NCBI RefSeq assembly: GCF_031344075.1
Contig: NZ_JAVJAN010000001.1
Location: 78,752 to 142,751, forward strand
Direction of reading: 5' to 3'
Origin: Clostridium aquiflavi
Lineage (GTDB): Bacteria > Bacillota > Clostridia > Clostridiales > Clostridiaceae
Length of the DNA stretch: 64,000 bases
The stretch's first letter is position 1; each line of letters starts with the position of its first letter. Under the pieces are notes generated by a model, which did no database searches, was not told the origin of the DNA, and worked only from the letters and a program-made list of their open reading frames with translations. Position numbers and translations under genes: made by a program. Shown piece by piece: positions 25,834-35,705 of this stretch.

Positions 25834-27216
25834 CTATGTGATTTCATTATTTTTCTTTATACATACTATAAATTTAGTTCCTATATTTTCTTTACTTTCT
25901 ACATCAATAGTTGCAGCATGCAATGTTAGTATTTTCTTTACAATCGTAAGACCAACTCCGTTACCTTCAATTTTGTGTCTACTCTTATCTCCACGATACA
26001 TCCTTTCAAAAACATATGGCAAGTCTTCTTTTTTAATACCAATACCATTGTCCTTAATTTCAATTCTAACAAAATTTATATCACTATTAACATTAACCCA
26101 TACAGTTCCATTTACATAATTAAATTTAATTGCATTAGAAATAAGATTTATAAATACTTGTTTTAATTTATCATAATCACCTAATACTATAAGATTTTTG
26201 CTTTCATCTTCATTTATAAGTAATTCTATATTTTTTTTTGTTGCTGCAATTGAAAAGTCGTCTATTACTGTTAAAAGTAGTTGCTCTATATTAACTAAAC
26301 CTAAATTGAGTGCTATTTCATCAGATTCAATTTGTTTTAGTTCATTTAAGTTATTTAAAAGCTTACCAAATCTCACTACTTCATCATTTAAGTTAATGAG
26401 CTTATCAATAGTTATAGGTATAATGCCATCTATCATTGCTTCTAAATTATTCTGAAGTACATTTAAAGGAGTTCTTATTTCATGAGATATATCTGCAATA
26501 AGCCTCTTTCTTAGTAAATCTTGACTATTTAACTTATCACCTAAAGAATTTATGCTCTCAGTTAAGTTTCTAATTTCTTCAATGCTACTTTTTATATTTG
26601 ATTTTGAGTTATAATTTCCTTTTGATAAACTTACAGAAGTTTTTGCAACTGATTTTATAGGTTCAGAAAATTGCTTTGATAAAATTAAACTTATAACTGC
26701 TACTATTACTAAAGTTAATATACCACTAAATACAATCCCCTTATTAATCTGTCCCTTAAAACTTAGATCTTCTTGAGAAAGTAAAACAGGTGAGTATTGA
26801 CCAACTATAATATATCCCACTGTTTTTTCATTAACATTTATATCAAAAGTGTTAGAAGTATAAATTCCTGTTTCTTCTTTACCGTTTATTGTCATATGAT
26901 TTTTATATTGTATATCCTCATGATTCATCTGCCAAACAACTTTTTTATTTTCATCTAAAAGAGTTAAACAATAATTACTCATATATGCTTCGTGCATCAT
27001 TTCTTCCCCTGAAGTTTTATTCCAATTACCATCACTTCTATAAACTTGTTGAAAATATTCTACCAATCTTGTGTTTCTTTTAGTTTGTATATCCTTCATG
27101 TATTTATTAAAAGTGTTTGTTATTGTCATATTTATAATTAAAGCTGATAAAAGTACTGAAACTATGGAACAAAAAATTAAAATAAAACTTAAGCGTTCTC
27201 TAACATTTTGTTTCAT
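25834..27216 (-). CDS. two-component sensor histidine kinase
   Basis: A 460-aa membrane sensor. Helix 1 is at about residues 12-32 and helix 2 at about 158-180, enclosing an extracellular domain of about 125 residues with LLDENKKVVWQMNHE and VGYIIVGQYSP. HAMP follows (SKQFSEPIKSVAKTSVSLSK), then the dimerisation/phosphorylation helix LIADISHEIRTPLNVLQNNL with the phospho-His, and the ATPase domain (FINLISNAIKFN, DNGIGIKKEDLPYVFERMYR, GNGVGLTIVKKI). Its start overlaps the response regulator stop by 4 bp. The signal is unknown; the copper-type gene downstream suggests metal or envelope stress. Confidence 0.9.
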   Translation of the reverse strand: MKQNVRERLSFILIFCSIVSVLLSALIINMTITNTFNKYMKDIQTKRNTRLVEYFQQVYRSDGNWNKTSGEEMMHEAYMSNYCLTLLDENKKVVWQMNHEDIQYKNHMTINGKEETGIYTSNTFDINVNEKTVGYIIVGQYSPVLLSQEDLSFKGQINKGIVFSGILTLVIVAVISLILSKQFSEPIKSVAKTSVSLSKGNYNSKSNIKSSIEEIRNLTESINSLGDKLNSQDLLRKRLIADISHEIRTPLNVLQNNLEAMIDGIIPITIDKLINLNDEVVRFGKLLNNLNELKQIESDEIALNLGLVNIEQLLLTVIDDFSIAATKKNIELLINEDESKNLIVLGDYDKLKQVFINLISNAIKFNYVNGTVWVNVNSDINFVRIEIKDNGIGIKKEDLPYVFERMYRGDKSRHKIEGNGVGLTIVKKILTLHAATIDVESKENIGTKFIVCIKKNNEIT

Positions 27217-27896
27217 ATTTCATCACCAAACTTATAACCAATTTTGGTAACAGTAATTATGTATCTTGGAGATTTACTGTCTTCTTCAATCTTTTTACGT
27301 AGATTCTTAATGTGTACATCAATAATTCTATCTGAGCCATCAAAATCAATACCGAATACTCTTTCTATTATAGCTTCTCTTGAAAATACTTTTCCTTTGT
27401 TTGAAGCTAAAACATATAATATATCAAACTCATTTGGAGTTAAACTTACTTCTTGCATATTTAATTTAACTACTCTTTTTTCATTATCTATTGTTAATTT
27501 ACCATCATCAAGAAAAAGAATATTATCATTACTTTCACCAATTCTTCTAAACAAAGCATTTACACGTGCAGTAAGTTCTCTTGGACTCAATGGTTTTGTT
27601 AAATACTCATCTGCACCAATATTTAACCCCTCAATTTTATCACTTAATGTACTCTTAGCAGTTAACATAAAAATATATACATCTGATATTCTTCTAAGTA
27701 TTTTACAAACTTCCTCTCCATCTATATCTGGTAGCATTAAATCTAAAATAACAAGATCAATTTTTTCTTTTCTAAAAATTTCAATTCCATCTAGTCCATT
27801 TTCTGTAGAATACACTCCATATCCTTCTTTTTCTAGGTATGCCTTTAAAACTTCTGATACACTTTTTTCATCTTCAATTATTAAAATGTTATTCAT
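27213..27896 (-). CDS. OmpR-family response regulator
   Basis: A 227-aa regulator. The receiver domain has acidic residues in LIIEDEKS, the phosphorylation site Asp52 in VILDLMLPDIDG, Thr in MLTAKS and Lys in YLTKPLSPRELTAR. The winged helix follows from about residue 130 (SLTPNEFDILYVLASNKGKV, FDGSDRIIDVHIKNLRKKIE). The start ATG 27896 is preferred over GTG 27905, because the GGAGTG site overlaps the latter. It is the first gene of a coupled pair with the kinase. Confidence 0.92.
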   Translation of the reverse strand: MNNILIIEDEKSVSEVLKAYLEKEGYGVYSTENGLDGIEIFRKEKIDLVILDLMLPDIDGEEVCKILRRISDVYIFMLTAKSTLSDKIEGLNIGADEYLTKPLSPRELTARVNALFRRIGESNDNILFLDDGKLTIDNEKRVVKLNMQEVSLTPNEFDILYVLASNKGKVFSREAIIERVFGIDFDGSDRIIDVHIKNLRKKIEEDSKSPRYIITVTKIGYKFGDEI

Positions 27897-28246
27897 TACT
27901 ATCACTCCATAAAGTTTTTATTAATATTACATTATCATAAACTTATAAATTTTATATGTAAATGATATATATTACATATAAATTCCTTTGCCAATGAATA
28001 ACTCAATTGTTTGAGTATCAAATACATTCACCTCTTTAACGATTTTCCTATATTAAGCTACAATACTTTACTCTATAATATATGTAAATACATTTAAGAT
28101 CTTATTAGCAGTTATAGTTCTTAGGTAAATAGAAAAATACCTGTAGAACAATAGAGTAAAAAGGAGCTACTTATGCTTAATAAAATTAAACATAAATAAC
28201 CCCTCTAAAATAATAATATTACTTAATTAAATATTTGAGCTTTATA

Positions 28247-30553
28247 TTATTCACCTTGCGGTGTATATATAACTTTATCATTACCATCTATTATTATAAG
28301 AGATTTTGCTGGTATTTTTTCTCCTTCAGCATTTACTTCATTATTTGAGAAATTACACACTACTTTTATACCATCTTCATATTGAGTCATTTGAACCAAT
28401 TTATCATCTGATAATATTTTGTAATCAGTCATTTCTTTATTTATTACTTTTTTACTAAAATCTGACCAAACTTTGCTATGTTTAATTATTATTTCTTTGT
28501 GCTCTACCCATTCATTTTTATCTAAATGATATAATGGTGGTACATTATAAAGGACTTCATATAACATTCTATTTTCTATCTCATCTTTTATTTTTAGTGT
28601 TCCCCATCCCCACCAATGTGTTGTTATAACTGAATCATTATAAACTAATTTATATAATGGAATAGTATAAGTTGTATCTAAAAATATTTTTTTATATTTG
28701 TCCTTTAATGGAATTTGTTTTGAGAACATTTCTGGTACGCCATTAGTATTGGAATAATATCTGCCAACATAATATTCACTATCTTTATTTTTATTCATAT
28801 CCTTATCCATCCAAGAAAATGATGGTGTTTCTATTCCCTGTGCAAAAGCTATATTTTTGCTTGCAAAATCATTTCCACCTTCAGTACCAACTACCATGTT
28901 GTACTCTTTTTGAAGATAATCCATTCTTTCAAGTCTTGCTTTTATATCTTCTTCTTCAGTTGTAATATGATTTGATGAATAATCATCAAAAATTTCTCCA
29001 GTTCCATCTGTATCTAGGAACCATGAATTAAATTGTAATCCTGTATTTAAAATTGATGTTACTCTTTCCTTTACACTAGGCATTGCTAAAGTTGGATTTA
29101 ACTTTCTTCCTACACCTTGGAATCCTTCAATTTTCTTTCCATCCTTTTTGGCTACAGTAGCTTCCTCAAAAAGAGATTTATCATTAAATTTAGCTGTTAT
29201 CCATTGTTCTTCCCCTGGTTTGTGAATTGAATGATATGAGTCATAAGTTCCTATTAAATATCCTGCTTTATTTGCACTTTCCACAAGTTCAGGCTTTATA
29301 AAACCTTCTTGCCAATCATCTAGTCCAAGCCACATATTATCTAACCCTGAATTTTTCATATCTTCTATTACATCAACAGTGTTAGCATCAGACCATTTTT
29401 CAATAGGTACTAAATCATCTGATAGTACACTTTTTAACAATCTTTTATTTAAATTTATAAGTTCTACTGAATTTAAGTTATCAATACCTTTGTCTACTAA
29501 AACTTTGCTTTCATTATCTAAATTAGTGAAAATTTCAGAATTATAGAACTCTTTTAATTGCAATATTTCATTAAAACCTTTAAGCATTCTATTTTTAGTA
29601 TACTTATCTGTATAATCTAACTTTTGAAATTCATCAAAAGCTGTTGCAAGCTCACCCCCATCTAAAACTTTTGTATTCAATAAATTTTGTATCCAAAGTT
29701 TTATATTTTGAGGCATATTTTCTCTTAATCTATTCCACTTAATATTTTCTTCTGATATAACATTTCTGTCCCAAAAATACGCATGTGGTGCTCCATATAG
29801 TTTTTCAATATTTTTATTTTCTTTAGCTTTCTCTTCTAATGTTTTAAAGTTATCATTTTCAATTAAATAATTTTTATATGTTTTAGCGATATCTACAGGA
29901 CTATTTTTAGTTAAGTAGACTCTAAAACCATATTCTTTATTTTTATTTATAGATGGGTATTCATGATTAAATGTAAACTTTATATTTTCTTTAGTATCAA
30001 AAGTAATATTGTTGTTATATGGATTTTTAATTATATATAATAACGAATAATCTTTCTTACTTGCTGCAAAAAACTGCATTGAAAAAGATTCTATAACTTT
30101 CATTTCAGATTCATTTAAATACTCTTTCCAAACTAAATCATTGCTTGGAATATACTTACCCTGATTTAGTGGAAGCATATAGCTTTCTCCGCTTACATTA
30201 GGCCAAGAAAATTTATTCTCCTCATCTTTAGTAGATTTTATAGAAATATCTAAGTAATTATTTTGTTTTTTAACATCAACATTTAAATTTTTCTCATCGT
30301 ATTTCCATGACACTTCATCACCATTATTTTTCAGATCAGATACCTTCATATTTTCTAATGGTTCTGAAACTATTTCATTCACTCCATTTGATTCAACTTC
30401 AACCTTAAATGTTTCTGGATCTACTTTAAAAGTAAAATCTAAATCTTCTACCTTTGAATAAAGCTTATTATTAATTTTATCTTTGTTTATGCATCCCATT
30501 AAAACTGTTGTAGCGCATGATACCGCTAGTATTAAAGATATTACTCTTTTCAT
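28247..30553 (-). CDS. GH101/GH129-like glycoside hydrolase lipoprotein
   Basis: A 768-aa exported lipoprotein; the signal peptide ends at lipobox TVLMGC with Cys21. The N-terminal 230 residues are beta-rich. The central part (about 260-680) reads as a TIM-barrel enzyme: LYGAPHAYFWDRNVI, GLDNMWLGLDDWQEGF, AGYLIGTYDSYHSIHKPGEE, LQFNSWFLDTDGTGEIFDDY, VVGTEGGNDFASKNIAFAQG and THWWGWGTLK. This pattern recalls the GH101-related GH129 group (alpha-N-acetylgalactosamine-active), but I assign it only at clan level. Asp/Glu in FLDTDGTGE and VGTEGG are candidate catalytic residues. ATG 30553 follows GAGGTGATAATA. It lies 35 bp after the sensor kinase, so it is the likely regulated output. Confidence 0.65.
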   Translation of the reverse strand: MKRVISLILAVSCATTVLMGCINKDKINNKLYSKVEDLDFTFKVDPETFKVEVESNGVNEIVSEPLENMKVSDLKNNGDEVSWKYDEKNLNVDVKKQNNYLDISIKSTKDEENKFSWPNVSGESYMLPLNQGKYIPSNDLVWKEYLNESEMKVIESFSMQFFAASKKDYSLLYIIKNPYNNNITFDTKENIKFTFNHEYPSINKNKEYGFRVYLTKNSPVDIAKTYKNYLIENDNFKTLEEKAKENKNIEKLYGAPHAYFWDRNVISEENIKWNRLRENMPQNIKLWIQNLLNTKVLDGGELATAFDEFQKLDYTDKYTKNRMLKGFNEILQLKEFYNSEIFTNLDNESKVLVDKGIDNLNSVELINLNKRLLKSVLSDDLVPIEKWSDANTVDVIEDMKNSGLDNMWLGLDDWQEGFIKPELVESANKAGYLIGTYDSYHSIHKPGEEQWITAKFNDKSLFEEATVAKKDGKKIEGFQGVGRKLNPTLAMPSVKERVTSILNTGLQFNSWFLDTDGTGEIFDDYSSNHITTEEEDIKARLERMDYLQKEYNMVVGTEGGNDFASKNIAFAQGIETPSFSWMDKDMNKNKDSEYYVGRYYSNTNGVPEMFSKQIPLKDKYKKIFLDTTYTIPLYKLVYNDSVITTHWWGWGTLKIKDEIENRMLYEVLYNVPPLYHLDKNEWVEHKEIIIKHSKVWSDFSKKVINKEMTDYKILSDDKLVQMTQYEDGIKVVCNFSNNEVNAEGEKIPAKSLIIIDGNDKVIYTPQGE

Positions 30554-30588
30554 TATTATCACCTCTTAAACAAAATAGCTTAAGAATG

Positions 30589-31962
30589 TTACATGAATGT
30601 TACATAAAACTCAATACTATCACCTTTTAAATTAAATCCAAAATCAAAGTTATATTTTTCTAATATACTTTTTATTATTGATAAACCTAACCCTGTTCCC
30701 GATATGTTTTTATTCCTTGATTTTTCTAATACACAGAAAGGTTGCCATATTTCATTTAAATTATATTTTTCTCTGTCTTCTATACCATTTGATATGAAAA
30801 ATTCTACTTTCCCTAAAGTTTCTAATAATTTTATTTCAATACTATTATTGCTAGTATATTTTATAGCATTAGTAATAAAATTATTTAATACTACCTCAAT
30901 ATCTTCTTCATCAGCATATATGATATATTCTTTCTTTTCATCAAAATTTAAATATAGTTTTATATCACTTTCTTTAAGAATAAGCTGATATTTTTTTATT
31001 ATATCTTTAATATTTTTTCCTATGTCAAAAGTTGAATTATTCCTTAGTTTATTTTCTAATTTTGCCCAAAATAATAATTTTTCTATTAAATAATCCATTT
31101 CATCAATTTGCTCTTGTATTGTATTTATATATGTACCGTCATCTAATCCATCTTCTAATCCCTGACTGTATACTTTAATCAAAGCTAAAGGTGTTTTTAA
31201 TTCATGAGATATATCTGAAATTAATTCCTTCAATCTTTTATTTTTTATATTAATTTCACTATGAGCTTTCTCTAGACTTTCACTCATGCTATTTATACTT
31301 ATTGCAAGTTCTTCTATTTCATCATTAGTATGTATTTCTTCTTTTCTAAAATTCAACTCAGAAATATCCCTAGATAATTTTTTAAGATGCTCTAATGGAT
31401 TTATTATTTTTTTTGATATTATGGCGCATAATATAATAATTATAATTATAGATAACATATTTAAGTATATGTTGAATTTATTTACACTGCTTATAGTCTC
31501 ATCAATATAAGGGATGGATAATCCTATTGCAAATATATATGAATCTTTCTTTACAAATTTTGTTAACATCCTATATTTAGGTACGCCTTGATCATATATC
31601 TTATTAATGCTTCTATTATTTATATTATTTAGTGTTTCTTCAGTAACCCAAAATTTATTTAATTTAACCTTCTTTAAATTAAAATTTGAAATTAAATTTT
31701 CATTTATATTATTCAAATTATCATTTAAGTCTCCATATACGATGACAACACTGTTTTCTTGTTCTATTTTAGGTATATCATCAATTAGTACATCTATGTC
31801 TTCTGTTAATATTTGATTTTCTACACTATTTAAAATTTTACGTTTTTCAAATATATAATATTTTCCCACAAAGAATAAGTTTATTAATATAGAAATTATT
31901 AAAACTATAATCACAACTGAAGCTATGCTAACAGTAAGCTTTCTGCTTATCTTAATTTTCAT
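30589..31962 (-). CDS. two-component sensor histidine kinase (upstream of GH lipoprotein)
   Basis: A 457-aa kinase. Helix 1 at about residues 9-32, an extracellular domain of about 125 residues (VVIVYGDLNDNLNNINENLI), helix 2 near 165-185, HAMP (KKIINPLEHLKKLSRDISEL), the phospho-His motif LISDISHELKTPLALIKVYS and an ATPase domain (LNNFITNAIKYTS, GTGLGLSIIKSIL). The N box has NNFITNA instead of NLLxNA, still with Asn. It overlaps the response regulator by about 11 bp. The start is ATG 31962 right after GGAGGTTG; a TTG three bases earlier is possible. It probably senses a glycan or wall signal for the GH gene (inference). Confidence 0.88.
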   Translation of the reverse strand: MKIKISRKLTVSIASVVIIVLIISILINLFFVGKYYIFEKRKILNSVENQILTEDIDVLIDDIPKIEQENSVVIVYGDLNDNLNNINENLISNFNLKKVKLNKFWVTEETLNNINNRSINKIYDQGVPKYRMLTKFVKKDSYIFAIGLSIPYIDETISSVNKFNIYLNMLSIIIIIILCAIISKKIINPLEHLKKLSRDISELNFRKEEIHTNDEIEELAISINSMSESLEKAHSEINIKNKRLKELISDISHELKTPLALIKVYSQGLEDGLDDGTYINTIQEQIDEMDYLIEKLLFWAKLENKLRNNSTFDIGKNIKDIIKKYQLILKESDIKLYLNFDEKKEYIIYADEEDIEVVLNNFITNAIKYTSNNSIEIKLLETLGKVEFFISNGIEDREKYNLNEIWQPFCVLEKSRNKNISGTGLGLSIIKSILEKYNFDFGFNLKGDSIEFYVTFM

Positions 31963-32599
31963 CAACCTCCAAACTATAACCTATTCCTCTATATGTTTTT
32001 ATATTATCTTCTCCTATTTTTGCCCTTAATCGCCTTATATGAGTATCCACTGTTCTATAATCTCCAATATAATCAATTCCCCACACTAAATCTATAAGTT
32101 TATCTCTCGATAAGATAATACCTTTATTTTTCATAAAAACTAAAAGAAGATCATATTCTATTTTAGTTAGTTTTAAAATTTCATCATTTTTATATACTTT
32201 TTGTTCATTAATATTTAATTTAATACCATTAACTATCATTTTTTCATTAAAATTCACAAGTTTTTTAGCTCTTAATAAAAGTATTCTTGGATCAAATGGT
32301 TTTTTTACATATTCATCTGCCCCACAATTTAATGCTTCTATTTCATCATCATTTTGAGATTTTGCAGTTAATATTAGTACCTTTGCAGTACTGTTTTCCT
32401 TTATATATCTGCAAGCTTCTATTCCACTAATTTTAGGCATCATCCAATCTAACACTGCTATATCTATCTTATTTGAATGAAATATTTCTAATGCCATTTC
32501 ACCATCTTCTGCCACAAAAGTATTAAATCCTTCTCTTTTAAAATAAGCTTCTAGTATTTTAAGCATCTGCTTTTCATCATCTGCAATCAATATATTCAA
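31952..32599 (-). CDS. OmpR/VanR-like response regulator
   Basis: A 215-aa regulator with an intact receiver (LIADDEKQM, phospho-acceptor Asp51 in VLDWMMPKISG, ILTAKSQ, YVKKPFDPRILLLRAK) and a C-terminal winged helix (LTKIEYDLLLVFMKNKGIIL, IGDYRTVDTHIRRLRAKIGE). First gene of a three-gene unit: regulator, kinase, GH lipoprotein. The regulator is probably autoregulatory and controls the hydrolase. Confidence 0.9.
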   Translation of the reverse strand: MNILIADDEKQMLKILEAYFKREGFNTFVAEDGEMALEIFHSNKIDIAVLDWMMPKISGIEACRYIKENSTAKVLILTAKSQNDDEIEALNCGADEYVKKPFDPRILLLRAKKLVNFNEKMIVNGIKLNINEQKVYKNDEILKLTKIEYDLLLVFMKNKGIILSRDKLIDLVWGIDYIGDYRTVDTHIRRLRAKIGEDNIKTYRGIGYSLEVDEN

Positions 32600-32760
32600 T
32601 CTATACCGCTCCTTTTTTGTGCATCATATACATTAATTATATCCTATTAAATAAAGAAATAATATTATTTAGGTTTTAATCCTTATCCTTAAAATAAAAT
32701 TATAATTTAAGTTATCTACAAATTTTTCAATAATATAATTTCCTAAATAATAAAAAAATT

Positions 32761-32789
32761 AGCACCTCAGAAAAACATTCTGAAGTGCT
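32761..32789 (-). terminator. terminator of the PTS operon
   Basis: AGCACTTCAGAA pairs with TTCTGAGGTGCT (one mismatch). On the minus strand it is followed by AATTTTTTTATT. It lies after the IIC gene. Confidence 0.85.
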
Positions 32790-32889
32790 TTTTGTAAATA
32801 AATTGTTTTATAAAATGGGCTAATTTTGAGAGGATAATTTATATGATATTAAACTACTATATAATTAGTAGGATAAAGCTTTAATAAAT

Positions 32890-34158
32890 TTATTGGTTAT
32901 TTTTTAGTTCTTGTCTTCCTGCTACATAAACAAATGGAAGATATATTAATACACTAATAACTAAACAAATAAGAGCTGTAACTCCACCCCTAATTGAGTT
33001 AGTAGAGAATATTGCACCTAAAATTGGAGGTGTTGTCCATCCTGCCATAATTGAAACTTTTGGTACAAAGTGTATTGCTGTTAAACCATATGCTGTTAAT
33101 GCAGATACTAATGGTGCTAACATAAATGGAATAAAGTACATTGGATTTAATATTATTGGCATACCAAAAATTATTGGTTCATTAATATTAAAACATCCTG
33201 GTGCTAAGCTTAAATTTGCAATCATCTTTTGTTGAGATCCTGATTTCTTTCCTAAAATATATATCGCTATAATTAATGCAATAGTAGCTCCTGATCCACC
33301 CATATTTACATATGAATCTAAAAATTGACTACTTACAATATATTTTGGTTCTACTCCTGAATTAATTGCTTCTGTATTTAAAACAAGCAATGGAAGTAGT
33401 AGCGCATTTATAATTGGTGCAAGTATATTAGAACCATGTAATCCAAAGAACCATAGTAATTGAGATACAAAAATTATAAGTAATACTCCACCTAAACTAC
33501 CTGCAACACCTTGTAGTGGTTTTTGTAGTGCTAAGAATAATGCCTGATGAACATCTGGTATATTTATAACTATTAATAATTCCTTAACTCCAGCTGTTAA
33601 AGCTAAAACTATAATTGATGGCAATAAAGCTGCAAAAGATTTAGAAACTGCTGGTGGAACTCCCTCGGGCATCTTTATAATTAATTTAGGATTTCCTGAT
33701 AACTTAACAAAAATTTCTGTAACAACTAATGCTACTATTATAGATATAAATAGTCCTTGAGCTCCTAAGAAAGTAAATGGTAATGCACCTTCAGCATTTG
33801 TTGCATATAAAAGCATTGCAGATCCTAATGATAATATACCTGCTGCTAATGGATCCTTATCATATCCTTTTGCCAAATGATAAGATATTGTAAATACTAT
33901 TAATATTGACATAACACCAAAAGAACCATTAGAAATAGCTACACCCCAAGCTTTCCATCCCACTGGTAATAGCCAATCCAGAAAGTTTTGATACCATTTA
34001 AAACCTAAATTATTAAATAATACTGCAAATGCTCCTGCCATAATTAATGGTGTTATTGTTGCAAACCCATCACGTATTGCTACTAAATGCCTTTGAGCAC
34101 CTATTTTAGCTGCGATAGGTACAAAATGCTCTTCCATCCAATCAAAAAATTTTTTCAT
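32890..34158 (-). CDS. celB: PTS lactose/cellobiose-family IIC permease
   Basis: A 422-aa membrane protein of the EIIC lactose/cellobiose group. Recognisable segments: EEHFVPIAAKIGAQRHLVAI, RDGFATITPLIMAGAFAV, LLWFFGLHGSNILAPIIN and the substrate-contact loop GCFNINEPIIFGMPIILNP. It imports and, with IIA and IIB, phosphorylates a beta-linked disaccharide. It is the last gene of the sigma-54-driven operon (IIB, IIA, DUF871, IIC), 47 bp after DUF871. The substrate is inferred to be cellobiose or a related beta-glucoside, because a GH4 phospho-beta-glucosidase gene is nearby. Confidence 0.88.
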   Translation of the reverse strand: MKKFFDWMEEHFVPIAAKIGAQRHLVAIRDGFATITPLIMAGAFAVLFNNLGFKWYQNFLDWLLPVGWKAWGVAISNGSFGVMSILIVFTISYHLAKGYDKDPLAAGILSLGSAMLLYATNAEGALPFTFLGAQGLFISIIVALVVTEIFVKLSGNPKLIIKMPEGVPPAVSKSFAALLPSIIVLALTAGVKELLIVINIPDVHQALFLALQKPLQGVAGSLGGVLLIIFVSQLLWFFGLHGSNILAPIINALLLPLLVLNTEAINSGVEPKYIVSSQFLDSYVNMGGSGATIALIIAIYILGKKSGSQQKMIANLSLAPGCFNINEPIIFGMPIILNPMYFIPFMLAPLVSALTAYGLTAIHFVPKVSIMAGWTTPPILGAIFSTNSIRGGVTALICLVISVLIYLPFVYVAGRQELKNNQ

Positions 34159-34205
34159 AGACCTTTTCCTCCTTACTTAGGTATATTTTTTTATTCTTAT
34201 AACTT

Positions 34206-35300
34206 TTAACCTTTTACTTCTCTAAAACAAAAACTTGTCCAAGGTTCTATATAATTTAATAAAAATACTTCTTCATCAACTACCTTTCCAACCACATTTG
34301 TTTTTCCACTATTTTTCATATCCTTTAATGCAACTTGAAGTTCACCTGCATATCTAGTGTATAAATCCGAATCTATTAATAAATCTCCTCTTTTTATATT
34401 TGGAGTATTAACTGCTGGAAAGCGCTTATCTTTATATTTAACTCTACTTTGCGTAGACCTTATCATGTATTCTGATACATCACCTCTATTGTAATGAAAT
34501 TCTTCAAGAACTATCTTTTTATCAAGTTCTGTTGCAGTTTCATCAAATTCAATATTAAGCATTAATTTTTCTTTATTTATTTCACTTAATATCTTTAATT
34601 CCTGTTCTGATGCAAAAGAATTTGCTATTATTACATCATCTATAAGTCCTGTTGCTAAAAAATGTTTAGCTTGTACATCTATTGGTAAGTTTCTATGCAT
34701 TTCTAAAGTACATAACCCTTCTGATACAGGCCAAGGTCCATACTTGGCTTCTTTAGAATTTACAAAGGCGGCTGTTCTTAATCCAAGTTCCTTAAATTGT
34801 TTTGAACACTTAATAAAATGTTCAAGTGAAAGACCTGTATATTTATGAGGATAGAAATTATGACATCCATATAGATTATCAATATTGGATTTGTAAGATA
34901 AAATATTATCTATATACTTAGTCCCATTGCTCATATTAAGTTCTATTTTTAATCCATACTCATTAAAACTCATGATAAATTCCTCTAATCCACTAAAGCC
35001 TAAGTCTAGCCTTATTCCATCTAATCCAATATCTTTAAACACTTTTAGGTCATATATAGATGCCCCTAAACTTTTAAATACACTTGGATCTAAATCTGCA
35101 ATCACCTCCATATTTTCTTCTTTAGCTGCACATAACATAGTTTTGAAATCACTAATTACATCTTCAGTGTTTTTATCAGCTACAGAAATTAAGCATGTAA
35201 AGATTCTTTTAAATCCATATTTGCCAGCTAAATGTATATACTTCACAATTTCATTTATATCTGCATGATTAGGATAAACTGAAATCCCGAGTCCTATCAT
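34206..35300 (-). CDS. DUF871 / MupG-like TIM-barrel protein
   Basis: A 364-aa protein beginning MIGLGISVYPNHADINEIVK. It fits the DUF871 (outer surface protein / MupG) family: an N-terminal TIM barrel (RIFTCLISVADKNTEDV, VIADLDPSVFKSLG, IRLDLGFSGLEE, YGCHNFYPHKYTGLSLEHFI) and a C-terminal cyclophilin-like domain (GDLLIDSDLYTRYAGELQVA). In Staphylococcus aureus MupG cleaves MurNAc-6-phosphate from disaccharide. ATG 35300 is chosen because GGGGGATGAAAGA precedes it. Its place inside a PTS operon suggests a phospho-disaccharide substrate, perhaps a MurNAc-type or beta-glucoside phosphate; not settled. Confidence 0.8.
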   Translation of the reverse strand: MIGLGISVYPNHADINEIVKYIHLAGKYGFKRIFTCLISVADKNTEDVISDFKTMLCAAKEENMEVIADLDPSVFKSLGASIYDLKVFKDIGLDGIRLDLGFSGLEEFIMSFNEYGLKIELNMSNGTKYIDNILSYKSNIDNLYGCHNFYPHKYTGLSLEHFIKCSKQFKELGLRTAAFVNSKEAKYGPWPVSEGLCTLEMHRNLPIDVQAKHFLATGLIDDVIIANSFASEQELKILSEINKEKLMLNIEFDETATELDKKIVLEEFHYNRGDVSEYMIRSTQSRVKYKDKRFPAVNTPNIKRGDLLIDSDLYTRYAGELQVALKDMKNSGKTNVVGKVVDEEVFLLNYIEPWTSFCFREVKG

Positions 35301-35368
35301 TCTTTCATCCCCCATTCCATATAATAAGCTCCTATTGTTGGAGATACTTCTTCATCTAATTAACTTTA

Positions 35369-35683
35369 TTACTTATTTAGCTTATCATCAAATTTCTCAT
35401 ACATATCTATGAATTCAATAGCAAGAGATTTTACTGTCATGCTTGTCATCAAATGATCTTGAGCATGTACCATAAGCAATGACACCTCTATTTTTTCTCC
35501 ACCAGCTTCTTTTTGTATTAAAGATGATTGAACATTATGAGCTTTTGACATTTCTTCATCAGCTTTTTCTATCAATTCCCTAGCTTTATTTAAATCTCCC
35601 TTTTTAGCACATTGAATTGCTTCCATTGAATAACTTCTAACTTCCCCACTATGAACTATAAGATTCATTATTATTTCTTCCAT
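35369..35683 (-). CDS. celC: PTS lactose/cellobiose-family IIA component
   Basis: A 104-aa all-helical IIA. It starts MEEIIMNLIVHSGEVRSYSM, which matches the usual N-terminus, so the first ATG (behind GGGGAGAAACTAT) is correct. The phosphorylation site is the His in LMVHAQDHLMTSM (about residue 80). It passes phosphate from HPr to IIB. It lies 22 bp after the IIB gene. Confidence 0.92.
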   Translation of the reverse strand: MEEIIMNLIVHSGEVRSYSMEAIQCAKKGDLNKARELIEKADEEMSKAHNVQSSLIQKEAGGEKIEVSLLMVHAQDHLMTSMTVKSLAIEFIDMYEKFDDKLNK

Positions 35684-35705
35684 ATAGTTTCTCCCCTTTT
35701 TTTGA

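Noticed and set aside
27244..27912. 222-codon plus-strand open frame opposite the response regulator
   Set aside because: Antisense shadow of an intact OmpR-family gene; composition is typical of reverse-complement reading.
28173..28199. Eight-codon plus-strand frame (MLNKIKHK) behind AAAAGGAG
   Set aside because: It has no clear promoter or terminator and no same-strand gene downstream for it to act as a leader; the 350-bp gap otherwise shows nothing.
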